Made by a program: the position numbers and the translations under genes. The notes under the pieces are model-generated. The model was not told where the DNA came from. It searched no databases and worked only from the letters and a program-made list of their open reading frames with translations. A stretch of DNA of 64,000 nucleotides, from the NCBI GenBank assembly GCA_028641055.1, contig CM054058.1:497629919-497693918 (forward strand), read 5' to 3'. Numbering within the stretch: the first letter of the stretch is position 1; each line of letters opens with the position of its first letter. Positions 53,066 through 64,000 of the stretch are shown here, piece by piece. This DNA comes from Alopecurus myosuroides (lineage: Eukaryota; Streptophyta; Magnoliopsida; Poales; Poaceae).

Positions 53066-54651
53066 TGATACGTCATAAACGTATCCTTAATTTCTGATGT
53101 TCCATGTTGTTTTCTTATTGTTTCCCACATGTTTGATATACACTTTATGTCTTTTTTTATCTATTTTGCGGACTAACCTATTGACAAGATGCCACAGAGC
53201 CAGTTCCCTGTTTTTAGTTTCGAGAAAAGTTGTTCTAGAAATATTCTCGGAATTGAAAAATTCGAAACCCGGAAGTCTTAGAATTCCTGAAGGTTCCATG
53301 GAGTCTCGAAGAGACCCGGAGGGGGCCTTAGGGGGCCCACACCATAGGGCGGCGTGCCCCTGGCCGTGTTATGTGGTGGTGTGCCCCCCCGGCCTCCACC
53401 GCCTTTGCCATTTCGCCAATTTATACCCCCTGAGGCGTAAACCCTAAATATATTCCACTTCGTCCCGAAAAACACCGGAGGCTGCCGTCATCGTCATTCC
53501 GAGATTGGGAGGGTTCTGGAGCTCTCCCCGGCACCCTGCTGGGAGGGGAATTCATCACCAGAGGGGTCTACACCACCATGCCCTCCTCTGAAGTGATGCG
53601 TGAGTAGTTCATCCCTGGACTACGGGTCCATAGCAGTAGCTAGATGGTTGTTCTCTCCACTTTGTACCTCATGTTTAGATCTTGTGAGCTGCCTAACATG
53701 ATCAAGATCATCTTTATGTAATGCTACATGTTGTGTTTGCTGGGATCTGATGAATGTTGAATGCTATGTCTTCTGATTATCAATCTATCATGTTATCTTA
53801 ATGCTTATGTTATTTATGATCTTGCATGCTCTCCGTTATTAGTAGATGCTCTGGCCAAGTAGATGCTAATAATTAGTAGATGCGCTGGCCAAGTAGATGC
53901 TAATAACTCCAAGAGGGAGTATTTATGCTCGATAGTGGGTTCGTGCCTCCTTTGCATCTGTGCTCGAGTGACAGAAACGTGACGGATGGAGGATGTGTTG
54001 TTGCCATTAGGGAGAAAACAACGGTGTTTACCTAGTTTACAGTACACACTTTGCTTACGGCGATAATCTGTTGCTAGCAACTTAATTTCCAACGTTTGTT
54101 CGGATGATATTCGGAGGATGGATTATTAGACATAGATGCAGTTGGATTATGGTGTATGTATTTTGTTGTAATGCCCGCATGAATCACATAGTAATGTTTA
54201 TGTCTTGCATATGCACTACGGTGCAGCCTTCATTTCTGGCAATTGCCCAGCTGTAATTTGTTCACCACACATGTTATTTATCTTTCACGGAGAGACACCG
54301 CTAGTGAATTGTGGACCCCGGTCCATTTTTCTCATACCGATAAAACTGCTTTCATACTGTTCCTACTGTTTTTCGCACCATACGTTTAACCTCTTTGTGT
54401 TCAGCAAAACCGGTGAGATTGACAACCTCACTGCTTCGTTGGGGCAAAGTGATTTGATTGTGTTGTGTAGGTTCCACGTTGCTGCTGAACCGGTAGTGCG
54501 GCCTGCCATCTCAGCTGCTTCAACCTTCTGAAGTTACTCCTTCCTCCTACTGGTCGATTCAACCTTGGTTTCTGTCTGAGGGAAACGTGCTACTGCACTC
54601 TTCATACCTTCCTCTTGGGGTCTCCCAATGAACGTGTGTTCACACGCATCA
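53066..54651 (+). repeat. Second gypsy LTR of a related subfamily
   Basis: 1586 bp, TGATACGTC...ACACGCATCA. Its 3' half differs from the right LTR (ends gtgttcacacgcatca against gcgtagacatca) but is like the inverted solo LTR at 55213-56789. Directly followed by the internal leader. Confidence 0.75.
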
Positions 54652-55212
54652 AGCACTTTTCTGGCGCCGTTGCCGGGGAGGAAGAGAATTTCTGCAAGGG
54701 GAGTCTCTCACTTCGAGTCTCTTTTCTTTGTTTTTGTTTTGCTTAGTTTATTTATTTTGTCTTGTTTGCTTCTCTTTATAAAAAACACAAAGAAAATTAG
54801 TTCTTATTCTAGCTGTAGTTTTATTCCTATTAATCTTGCTTTGTCATGTTTGCTATCAATGGTTGATGTCTTTGAAATTAGATCTTATAGGCAAGGTGGG
54901 TTCACAGATGAACAACAAAGCTTTTATAAGGAACATCGCTTGCCACAAAAGGGATACACTTATGGGAGAAAATTAATAAATTGCATGACTATGCTAAAAA
55001 AATTGTGCACCACTTATAATGTTACTTATTGCTTTGGTAAATCTTGTTGCTGTAGGAGGTATAAACACCTCCCTTTTTAATGTGAGTATAATGATGATGT
55101 TACCATATCTTCTTATGTTAAGCGAAATTATGAATTATATGATGTGGAACTTTATTGCTTCGAAGGGTGCATTCGAACTTGCTTATTTACTTGAAAGTAT
55201 TGATGATGCACC
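54652..55212 (+). pseudogene. Gag-like internal region, 5' part
   Basis: A frame from about 54859 reads MVDVFEIRSYRQGGFTDEQQ and continues degenerately to the solo-LTR target site. It resembles the short N-terminal ORF of non-autonomous Triticeae gypsy elements. Not a complete gene. Confidence 0.4.
54662..54678 (+). other. Primer-binding-site region of the gypsy element
   Basis: tggcgccgttgccgggg, ten bases after the LTR end; this word follows the 5' LTR in several Triticeae gypsy families. Confidence 0.6.
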
Positions 55213-56789
55213 TGATGCTCGTGATACACACGTTTGTTGGGAGACCCCAAGAGGAGAGTGTGATGAGCACAGTGGTAGGTAATTCCCCTTAGTTAGGAAC
55301 CAAGGTTATCGATCCAGTAGGAGAAAGAGGACCTTCAGAAGGTTGATGCCACTGACGGTGGTGTTGGCGCTTCACCGGTGTCAGCAACAACGTGGAACCT
55401 GCACACAACACAACCAAAATACTTTGCCCCAACGGTACAGTGAGGTTGTCAATCTCATCGGTCTTGCTGAAAACAAGTATTAGACGTATAGTGTGGAAAA
55501 CTGTGTATGCTTGCAGAAAGTAAAGAAAGCAGGAAATTGTTGTGGTTTGTTTAACAGTGTAAGAAAATGGACCGGGGTTCATAGTTTCACTAGTGGTGTC
55601 TCTCCATAAAAGATAGCATGCTGGGTGAACAAATTACAACCGGGCAATTGACAAATAGAGGTTGCACCGTAGTGCACAATATGACATGAAGATTACTATG
55701 CTATTTAGTGCGGGCATTACAACAAGATACATAGACTGACATCCATCTGCATCTATGACTAATAATCCACCCTCAGGTTATCATCAGGTATTAAGTTGCA
55801 AGCAACAGATAATTGCATTAAACAAAGTGTGTAATGTAAGCAATGATTATGCACGCGGGCACTCTCACCAATGTTTTCTCCCTAATGACAACAACACATC
55901 CTCCCCCTTCACGTTTCTATCACTCGATCAAGGCAACAAGGAGGCATGAACCCACTATCGAGCATAAATACTCCCTCTTGGAGTCACTAGCAACTACTTG
56001 GCCAGAATAACCACTAGCAACGGAGAGCATGCAAGATTACAAATAACATATGCAAATAAAGACTATAATCAACTTGGCATAAGGTCAATATTCATCGGAT
56101 CCCAGCAAACACAACATAGAGAATTATATAAGATCAACCTCGATCATGATAGGCAGCTCACGAGATCTAAACATGGAGGCATATGAGGAGAATACAACCA
56201 TCTAGCTACAGCTACAAACCCGTAGTCCAAGGATGAACTACTCACGCATCACTCCGGAGGCAGGCATGGTGATGTAGAAGCCTCCGGTGATGATCTCCTC
56301 TCCGGCACGGTGTCGGAAACAGCTTCAGAACCCCCCTGATCTGGGGTTGACGGTGACGGCGGCTGCGGAACTTTTTCGGGGATTTTGACCAGGTGTCTAG
56401 GGTTTTCCATCCGGGGGGCTTAAATAGGCAAAAGGGCAAAGGCGGTGGAGGCTGGGGGGCCCACACCCATAGCTGGCGCGGCCAGGGGGCCGCGCCACCC
56501 TATGGTGTGGCCCCCTCCTGCCCCTCTTCGGCTCCTCTTCGGTCTTCTGGATGCTTCCAGGGAAATAGGACTTCCGGGCTTCGAATTTTCCAATTCCGAG
56601 AATATTTCCAGAACAACTTTTCTGAAACTAAAAAACAGCAGAAAACAGGGAACTGGCTCTGAGGCATCTTGTTAATAGGTTAGTCCGGAAAATCGATAAA
56701 AATGACATAAAGAAGGGAGAAAACATGTAGCAATTGGCATAATATGATCATGGAGCATCAGAAATTAGGGATACGTTTATGACGTATCA
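55213..56789 (-). repeat. Inverted solo LTR nested in the gypsy element
   Basis: Starts TGATGCTCGTGATACAC and ends GACGTATCA (an LTR in minus orientation), 1577 bp, flanked by gcacc (55208-55212 and 56790-56794). Same subfamily as the LTR at 53066-54651. No internal region, so it is a solo LTR left by recombination. Confidence 0.85.
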
Positions 56790-56794
56790 GCACC

Positions 56795-57690
56795 TTATAA
56801 ATACGAGATTTATGCTATACTTGAATATTGCTTTGATAATTACAAGGATTGTAATTACGTCATAATGGAAGATCTTAATAAATTCTCTCATCCTAAGGAA
56901 GAAACTAATGCCTTGCAGGAACCTACGGAAGAAGAAACTGCTGAATCTGGAAGCTCATTGGATGAAAAAAGGAGGAGAGTGATGATCAACAGGAGGAAGA
57001 ATGGAGCTTCCCATGTCTACCTCCCAATGATAGTAACTCTTTAACTCATATATCATTTGATGAAATTTCTACTTGCTATACTTGTGACCTTGATACTACT
57101 ATGAATGAAACTTGTGAGAATGATATTGCTATTGTTATTTATGATAATCCATGCTACTTGGATAAATCTTATGATTATGCTCTTGATGATGGTCCTATGT
57201 TATTTGATGTTATAAATTATAATTCTACCGAAAATAGGATTTCTATAATGTGTCCTATACCTTTTATGAGTGATCAATCATCTGTTTTGATATTGCTAAA
57301 AGTGGGAAAAGAGAGGAGTTAATTTTAAATTTTGATCTCACTATTTTTGAGCTTGATATGAATTGTGTTCTTTTAGACCATGAAAAACATGCTTTATGTG
57401 ATAATTATGTTGTTGAGTTGGTTCATGGTGCTACTGAAAATTATTATGAGAGAGAAAAATATGGTTATAGTAATTTTCATGTTACTAAAACATCTCTCTT
57501 TTTGTTGAATTTTTTGAAGTTGCGCTTGTTCTACCTTCCCATGATTTCTAGTTTGATCTTCTTTGATTTATTTCTTTACAATATTCCTATGCATAGGAAG
57601 TGTGTTAGACTTAAATTTGTTTTATACTTGCTTCTTGATGCCCTCTTTTTCTTAATTAATATTTCTTATGTGAGCATCTTCTTCACTTGA
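56795..57690 (+). pseudogene. Gag-like internal region, 3' part
   Basis: Continues the reading broken by the solo LTR (around DLNKFSHPKEETNALQEP) and later reads DNPCYLDKSYDYALDDGPML. The LDKSYDxALDDGPML type of sequence is common in large non-autonomous Triticeae gypsy elements. Stops and shifts are present. Confidence 0.45.
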
Positions 57691-60402
57691 AAATACGTGA
57701 ATCCACTTTACTGGGCCTAGCTAAAAGGCGTTAAAGAAAAGCACTTCTTGGGAGATAACCCATGGTTTTATTTTTGGTTTGTTTTTCTCTGTTTTCTTTG
57801 AGTCAAGGGGTTGTATACTTCTGTAGCAACTCCTTTGTATCTTTATTTTCATGTTTAAGTAGTGCCAAGTAAGGTTTCTGACGAGAGTTGGAGTTAGTTT
57901 TCTGATTTCTGCGCAGGAAACAGATTTCTGCTGTCCACCGTAAAAAATCTTATAAAATCCAGAAAGATTAGAATGATCTGAAATTTTTTGTGCTTATTCG
58001 CCGGCTAATTCCGCAACATTTTTGTTCTTTCAGTTTTTCTATCTGGATAACGTCAGTTCCTCGAAAAAATTCTTCTTTACAGACTGTTCTGGTTTTGACA
58101 GATTCTGTCATTTTTCTTGCATTTGCTCTTTTGCGATGTCAAGTGGATTTCTTTGCTTCATGAAACATCAGTGGTTGTAGATAATGTTTAAAATTATAAA
58201 TAGCACTTGTTCCATACAGAACTAATGGATTTTTAATTGTTGCACTAACCCTCTAATGCGAATTACTGTATGAGTATGGTGTGAAGGAAGTTTTCAAGGG
58301 TGAAGAGAAGTGGTGATATATGTGATCAAGAAGAGTACAAGGTAAAAGCTTGAGGATGCCCCCGTGGTTCATCCAAGATTATTTTTAGAATACTCAAGCA
58401 TCTAAGCTTGGGTATTCCCAAGGCATTCCCTTCTTCATCAACTATCTATCAGATCACTTCTCGTGAAACTATATTTTTATTCGGCCAAATCATATGAAGT
58501 TTACTCGGAGTGCCTGTTTGGTTTTCTTTCGTTTCTTTTTTTTTTACTTTATGCAATAATATAGTTGGATCCTAACATTCTTTGTTTGGGATAGAGACAC
58601 GCTCCGCTTTTTCGTTTGAATACTTGTTATGCTAGTATTCTTAGTTTTCTTCTAGTTGCTGCAAAAATTCATGTTTAGCTCTCATTTTCATTGCATCTCT
58701 TGTTCAGAGCTATTAGTTTTAGCAGTGTTTTGTGAGTCCTATCATGTTTGATTTCTGTAGAATTTAGAGAGTTTTTGTTAAAACATGTTTTGTATGGTGC
58801 TTGTTGGGAAAAGAAACTGCTGCTTGAGGTAGAATTTTTAACGGTGCAAGTAGAAGCTTGTATAGACTGTGGCTAGAATTTTTCATATCATGCTAGATGT
58901 TATTTTAGTATTAAAGCCTTGGGGTTATTTAGTAGCATGATTATCCTCAAATAGCTGAGAGTGTTTAATGTTCCATTGAAAGAATCATGAGTTGTTCTTC
59001 TCACATTGCATAAATTTGTGGTGTTCTCCTTTGAATGTTAGATTTGGTTGACTTGGCGCATGCTCACACCTTGTTCATGACTATGAACCAGTCACGAATA
59101 GCCTCCATGATTATTTAGTTTTTGAACTTGTGGTACCACTTATGCTTTGATTAATGATGTTTATGTCTCTATGCATAATTATGGCTCTTATGCTCTCTTG
59201 ATTTGTCGCTCCCAGTCTTTTGCTAGCCTCCACATGTACTGAGTATGAGCTCTACTCGTGCATCCAACTCCCAAAAACCAAAGTTTTTTCCATTGTGTCC
59301 ACCATACCTACCTACTTGTGGTAATTAACCGCCACTCCAAATTAAATTTCTCATATGTTACCTTGAAAACTTTCAAAAATTACTCCTGTTTCGTGCTCCT
59401 GTTTTAGCTCATGAGAATGTAAATAGAGAATCTTTATCTCACTTGTTGATTGGACTTTCACACCTTAGACTAGTGGCTTCATCTGCTTATCCAATGATAG
59501 AAGAGCTGGCAGCGGGGTTCCCAGGCCCAAATTAATAACACAAATTCTCTTTACTATTTTTTCCCTGAGTCAAGGCATAATTGTGTAAACAAAAGAGAAA
59601 GAGGGATGACCTTCTACCCAGATGCGTCCTTCTATGTGAGCCTCTCTTGTGAAGTCTAGTTGGCTTGTGACATACTATATTTTTTGTTTACTATTTATTG
59701 ACATAAGCATACACACCTCTCTAAAAATTAGACACTCCTCCATGGTATGTGATTGTTGGCAGGCATCCGAGGATCCGGTTAGCCATGGTTTGTGTAAGAA
59801 AGTTAGGGAGGAGTGTCAACCATTTTATACCTTTGTTTAACAAAATAAAAGCTCTAGCACATGAGTGATCCCTGCTTCCCTCTGCGAAGGGCCTTTATTT
59901 TACTTTTATGTTGAGTCTCCATCTTCTAACTTTATGCACAGTTGGAAGAGCATGGTTGCCATTCTGAGTTTAATGTGCATTTGTCCCAAAAACATTATTA
60001 ATTGATTCATGATGTGTTATTGTTTGTTCTCAAATTATTTTTTCTAGTCTTCCTCATGAACTTTGAAGGTGTCCTGGCATTTATGTTTTGCCCCACTCTT
60101 AAGGACAAGCGAAATATCACTTTGCTATGTTATCTCTATGCTTGAAACAAACGTATAGCTTTCGAGTGCATTATTATGCATGATCTTTTGTTTGTGTTAC
60201 TTCTCATGATGCTAGGTGATTGCAAAGTTTTATTTTTAGAATTATACCTATCATGCTTGTGTTAAAGTTCTATGATCTCAGCTATGCTTATGCTTTTACA
60301 ATTAAGATGATCAAGTTTATATTGGTAGCATGTCACCTCAGAAATTATGTGTTTTTATCGTTTACCTACTCGAGGACGAGTAGGAACTAAGATTGGGGAT
60401 GT
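57691..60402 (+). other. 3' internal untranslated region of the gypsy element
   Basis: Non-coding; similar to 1-1524 in its last 1.5 kb. Ends with a purine-rich tract (aagattggggatg, 60388-60400) just before the right LTR. Confidence 0.6.
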
Positions 60403-61813
60403 TGATACGTCATAAACGTATCCTTAATTTCTAATGTTCGATGTTGTTTTCATGCCATATGCTACATGTTTTCCTTACACTTTATGTCATTTCCCGGGAC
60501 TAACCTATTGACAAGATGCCACAGAGCGAGTTCATGTTTTCTGTTGTTTTTAGTTTCAGAAAAGTTATTCTGGAAATATTCTCGGAATTGGAAAATTCGA
60601 AGCCTGAAAGTTTTAGAATTCCCGAAGGTTCCTCGGAGTCCCGAAGATACCCGGAGGGGGGGCCCTGGATCCCCCAAACCATGCCTTCGCACGGGTGGGC
60701 CCCTGGCCGCGCCGGCTAGTGGTGTGGCCCCCTCGGGCGCCCAACGACGTTGCCCTCTGGCCTATATAGTCTCCCTGATACATAAACCCTAAATATATTG
60801 TCCCCCTTCAACGAAAACTTCCGTAGCTCCGCCTCTGCCGACGACAAGTTTTGGGGGACAGAAATCTCTGTTCCGGCACCCTGCCGGGACGGGGAAGTGC
60901 CCCCGGATCCATCTCCATCGACTCCACCACCATCTTCATCGCCGTTGCTGTCTCCTATGATGAGGAGGGAGTAGTTATCCCCCGGGTCTGAGGGCTCTAC
61001 CGGTAGCTATGTGTTTCATCTCTCTCTCCCATGGTGTGATCTTTATGTGATCATGAGCTTTGTAATCCAGTTGAATAAGTAGATGTTACTCTTCATCTGC
61101 TATGCTACACAAGTGGTTTTGTTATGAGATCTTCGTAAACACTTTGATCACGGTGTAAAGGTGACAGTGTGTGCACCGCGTGGTGTAGCATGATATTTAT
61201 ATCTTGTGTTGGATGACCCTATGAAATTGTGGTGTTTGTCTAGTACCTTCTAGGGCGCTCAAGTTGACAGTGTGGGGTTAACTAGACATGGGAATGCTAC
61301 TTTAAGGTGTGCTTTGTAGCCCTACAGAATGAATTGGTGTTTGTTATTTGACCGGAGAGTGGTTCGGAGTAGCATGGTGAAGAGATGATATTTATGCATT
61401 CAATTATGTTATCATTGTTGAGAGTGTCCACTAGTGAAAGTATGATCGCTAGGCCTTGTTTCTAAGCATTGAAACACCGTTTACAATCAGTTCTACTACA
61501 TGTTTGCTTGTTACCATTTTTATTTCAGATTGCTATTATCACTTATAATCATCCAAACTACTTGTAATTCACTATCTCTTCACCGAACGAGTGCACCTAT
61601 ACTACTGAAAATTGTATTAGGTGTGTTGGGGAAACAAGAGACTTCTTGTATCATAATTGCAGGGTTGCTTGAGAGGGATAACTTTGACCTCTTCCTACCT
61701 GAGTTCGATAAAACTTGGGTGATCCACTTAAGGGAAACTTGCTGCTATTCTACAAACCTCTGCACTTGGAGGCCCAACATTGTCTACAAGAATAGAAGCG
61801 TGCGTAGACATCA
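60403..61813 (+). repeat. 3' LTR of the outer gypsy element
   Basis: 1411 bp, TGATACGTCATAAACG...GCGTAGACATCA, right next to the cggcc duplication. The 3' half (gataactttgacctcttcc ... gtagacatca) is the usual end of Fatima/Sabrina-type LTRs, from memory. Confidence 0.8.
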
Positions 61814-63069
61814 CGGCCACATGGGCATTCCTGCCCCCTCCGGTACTCATCCCTTCTCGATTTTTCCGGAAACTCTTCCGGAACCCTATGACCCCTATAG
61901 ATAAAATTATCGACCTTATATAACAATGTCAGAAATATATTTCCGATATCTCGAGACATCTCATACCCACTTGCACTTGCTCCGAAAAGCGTACAAACCT
62001 CATTTTCTCTCTCGGAAAAACTCGAGAATAAATTCCGATAGTAATAGAAACCGTTTCTATTACTCTAGGACATCTAATGCCCTCAATATAAATTATCTCC
62101 TATATGTAATATATTTATCACGCAGAAATACCATTCCGATGAAACTCTTTGATGTTTCGGACCTACAAATATAGACATTAAACCATCCCTAATTTAAGTG
62201 TGTTAACCCTACAGGTCTGATTGTATGTAGACATGAAACTGGAAACTCTTTCCTTCTGAATAATCAATAGCGGAGCCATGGACGCCTATATTGACTCCCA
62301 CACATTATATGGAATAAACTCTGCTGAACCTGTTGGCTATTATACAATATTCCCATTACTCATGATACCAAACTTACTTGAAACAATTGATTCCGGTATT
62401 GCTGTGAAACAGTCTTTGGTTCACTATACCTTTGTCTATCTCGCTGACCGACAAGCTTCCTTTTACATGTTACTATATTATTATATCCCACATGATGTAT
62501 TATCATCATGCACTGTTTGCAGAAGTTGTCGATATCAAGAATATCGAGTGGGCCCAAGATTGCATCTCTCTTTTTACGGAGGAGTAATTCTCATCTCAGA
62601 ACAACGAGGTAATATACTCCTTTAGAATTACCCAATGGATACCATTATGTTCACCCATTTTACGGTGTGACGCTACCAAAGTAAAACCTCTAGAATATAC
62701 AACCCCGATAACCTCATGGTCAAAGGATATGTTGTAATATAACTGTGTTGTGATATGTCACTAAGGACAAAGAAATCTCTTAGCATATCAACCTACCTAG
62801 CCATATTGTTCCCTTCCAACAATATACTATTTATTGATACTGACATAAACAATATCCATGACCAAGAAAACACAGCCATCAAGCATCCAATAAATTATTT
62901 ATTAAATGAAATACTAATGTTTGAAATTTTGTTCATGTTACTACATGTGGTTGTGAGTTTTCCTATGAATCTCACATTCAAGAGACGTGTCAGTTATATC
63001 ATAATAACATGAATCTTAATTATGAAACACATGTTCAAATATTATTGCCTTTTGGGCATACATCCAACA
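61814..63069 (-). repeat. BARE/WIS/Angela-like copia LTR, 5' portion (minus strand)
   Basis: Continues the LTR cut at 52783. On the minus strand it begins TGTTGGATGTATGCCC (63069), like BARE LTRs (TGTTGGAAxTATGCCC), and contains tgggcccactcg and a cctgtagggttaacacactt word typical of that LTR. Several frames inside are not genes. Confidence 0.7.
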
Positions 63070-64000
63070 GTCTCTCACTTGCACAACTGACAATAAACCG
63101 GTTGTATAAGTTCATCAAACTTCTAGAAGATGTAAGTGAACACTAATGCAAATATTGTGTTAGAGACATTTTTCATCAACCCTTTTGAGGTTGTATGAAC
63201 CATATGTATTACAAAGAAAATCTTTCTATCATAATACCCCTTGATAATTCGATCAACTGCAGTCTAGGCCATTCTAGGAGAAACATTGATGTTCCAACTA
63301 AGAATACAGTTTCGACGTTTACCCTGCACCTATTTTGAAAGACCACACCTAGTTCATATAATGTACTGATTGCCAATATAAGAAGTATTAAAACTTATAC
63401 CCTTTACTTCTATTGTTATATTGTTCCTAAATATATGCTCAATTTTAATTAGGCACTGTAATCCCTTCTACTCACATAATCAGAAGATTATATCTTAATC
63501 ATTGGTTTATACTTATCACATAAGTACCACTTTATTTTATGCACTTATCTCACAAGTCATTTCTTGTAATGTAACTCTTATGTCATAAGCCATTCTCCTT
63601 CTTTTGAAGAAACTTCTTCAAAATTTACTTTATGGAGAATGTTCATAATAATTGTCGTTAATTAAAAAATCAAATTCAATTTTCCAACAATTACTATTTT
63701 TAGACACAATGCACTATAAAGTAATTTCCACTATGATCATAATGAGAAATCATTTGATCCTGCTCACCATCGTTTTATAACTTTGGATCTTGCACTTGAA
63801 ATCCCAGTCCTTCTGAGAGCCTAGTTCTCCCAAGGTTCAAGCTTTTATTCAAAACTTATGCATTCAGCTTGATAGTAACATATAAATTCACACTTAGGAT
63901 CAAATCCTTTGTGAATTAATAATTCTGCTATCACATGTATCTTAGAAAACACATTTTTAATGATACATCTATATGTCAAACAAATCCTTCAATGATTTCT
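63070..64000 (-). mobile_element. BARE-like element, 3' internal region (runs off the window)
   Basis: Next to the LTR the minus strand shows a purine-rich tract (gtgcaagtgagagac), comparable to the usual gtgcaagtgggagattg of BARE elements. The rest is AT-rich and non-coding, as the BARE 3' untranslated region is. Coding parts would lie to the right. Confidence 0.6.

Larger units (their letters stand above)
52784..61813 (+). mobile_element. Non-autonomous gypsy-type element with a doubled, chimeric 5' end
   Basis: The outer ends TGATACGTC (52784) and GTAGACATCA (61813) are flanked by the 5-bp duplication cggcc (52779-52783 and 61814-61818). Order: first 282 bp of an LTR like the right LTR; a full LTR of a different subfamily (53066-54651); primer-binding site; internal region with gag-like relics; an inverted solo LTR (55213-56789); 3' internal region; polypurine tract; right LTR (60403-61813). 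No protease, integrase or reverse transcriptase was found. Confidence 0.8.

Noticed and set aside
62278..63012. Open frames right of the gypsy element as host genes
   Set aside because: They lie inside the BARE-like LTR on its antisense strand.

Overview
The window reads as nuclear DNA of a large-genome grass, most likely Triticeae (wheat, Aegilops, rye or barley relatives). The evidence is nested LTR retrotransposons with the TGATACGTC...CA gypsy termini common in that tribe, a BARE/WIS/Angela-like copia LTR, CACTA, Harbinger, hAT and Stowaway elements, GC-rich grass-style exons and GT/AG introns. No rRNA, tRNA, CRISPR or bacterial operon structure was seen. Most bases belong to mobile elements; the only intact host-type genes are two copies of a small two-exon gene of unknown function.

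Layout. 1-2919: the 3' end of a gypsy-type element (internal region, then LTR). 4229-35809: a tandem duplication. Unit 1 (4229-16865) and unit 2 (16866-35809) each hold an LTR-like GC-rich repeat, a conserved promoter block, one intact gene copy (6337-7250; 18923-19815), long 3' flanks and a dead Harbinger element (H1). Unit 1 H1 was later hit by a CACTA element (10386-14029, TSD tga) that carries host gene fragments. Unit 2 H1 was hit by a nearly intact 10.7 kb copia element (23091-33784, TSD ataga). Without these insertions the units are about 9.0 and 8.2 kb. 35357-36560: a second Harbinger (H2) with an ORF1-like gene, truncated in unit 1 at the duplication junction.

36774-49400: older, diverged copies of the same gene. 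Copy 3 (36914-37611) is a 5'-truncated pseudogene. Copy 4, on the minus strand, is split at codon 104 by a 6.5 kb CACTA element (42359-48825, TSD cgt). This element carries a DCP1 (mRNA decapping) first exon and exons of an ankyrin/TPR-type gene, all in one orientation. Between copies 3 and 4 lie a Harbinger-like fragment and a dead Harbinger transposase with a hAT MITE inside it.

49552-64000: a Stowaway MITE, GC-rich imperfect repeats and a decayed copia pol. Then comes a BARE-like LTR (minus strand) split by a chimeric gypsy element (52784-61813, TSD cggcc), which itself contains an inverted solo LTR (TSD gcacc). The BARE-like internal region runs off the right edge.

The genes do not form a pathway. 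The main biology is duplication of one small gene family, its decay by transposon insertion, and gene-fragment capture by two CACTA elements. All similarity statements come from reading and memory of families; no database search was possible.
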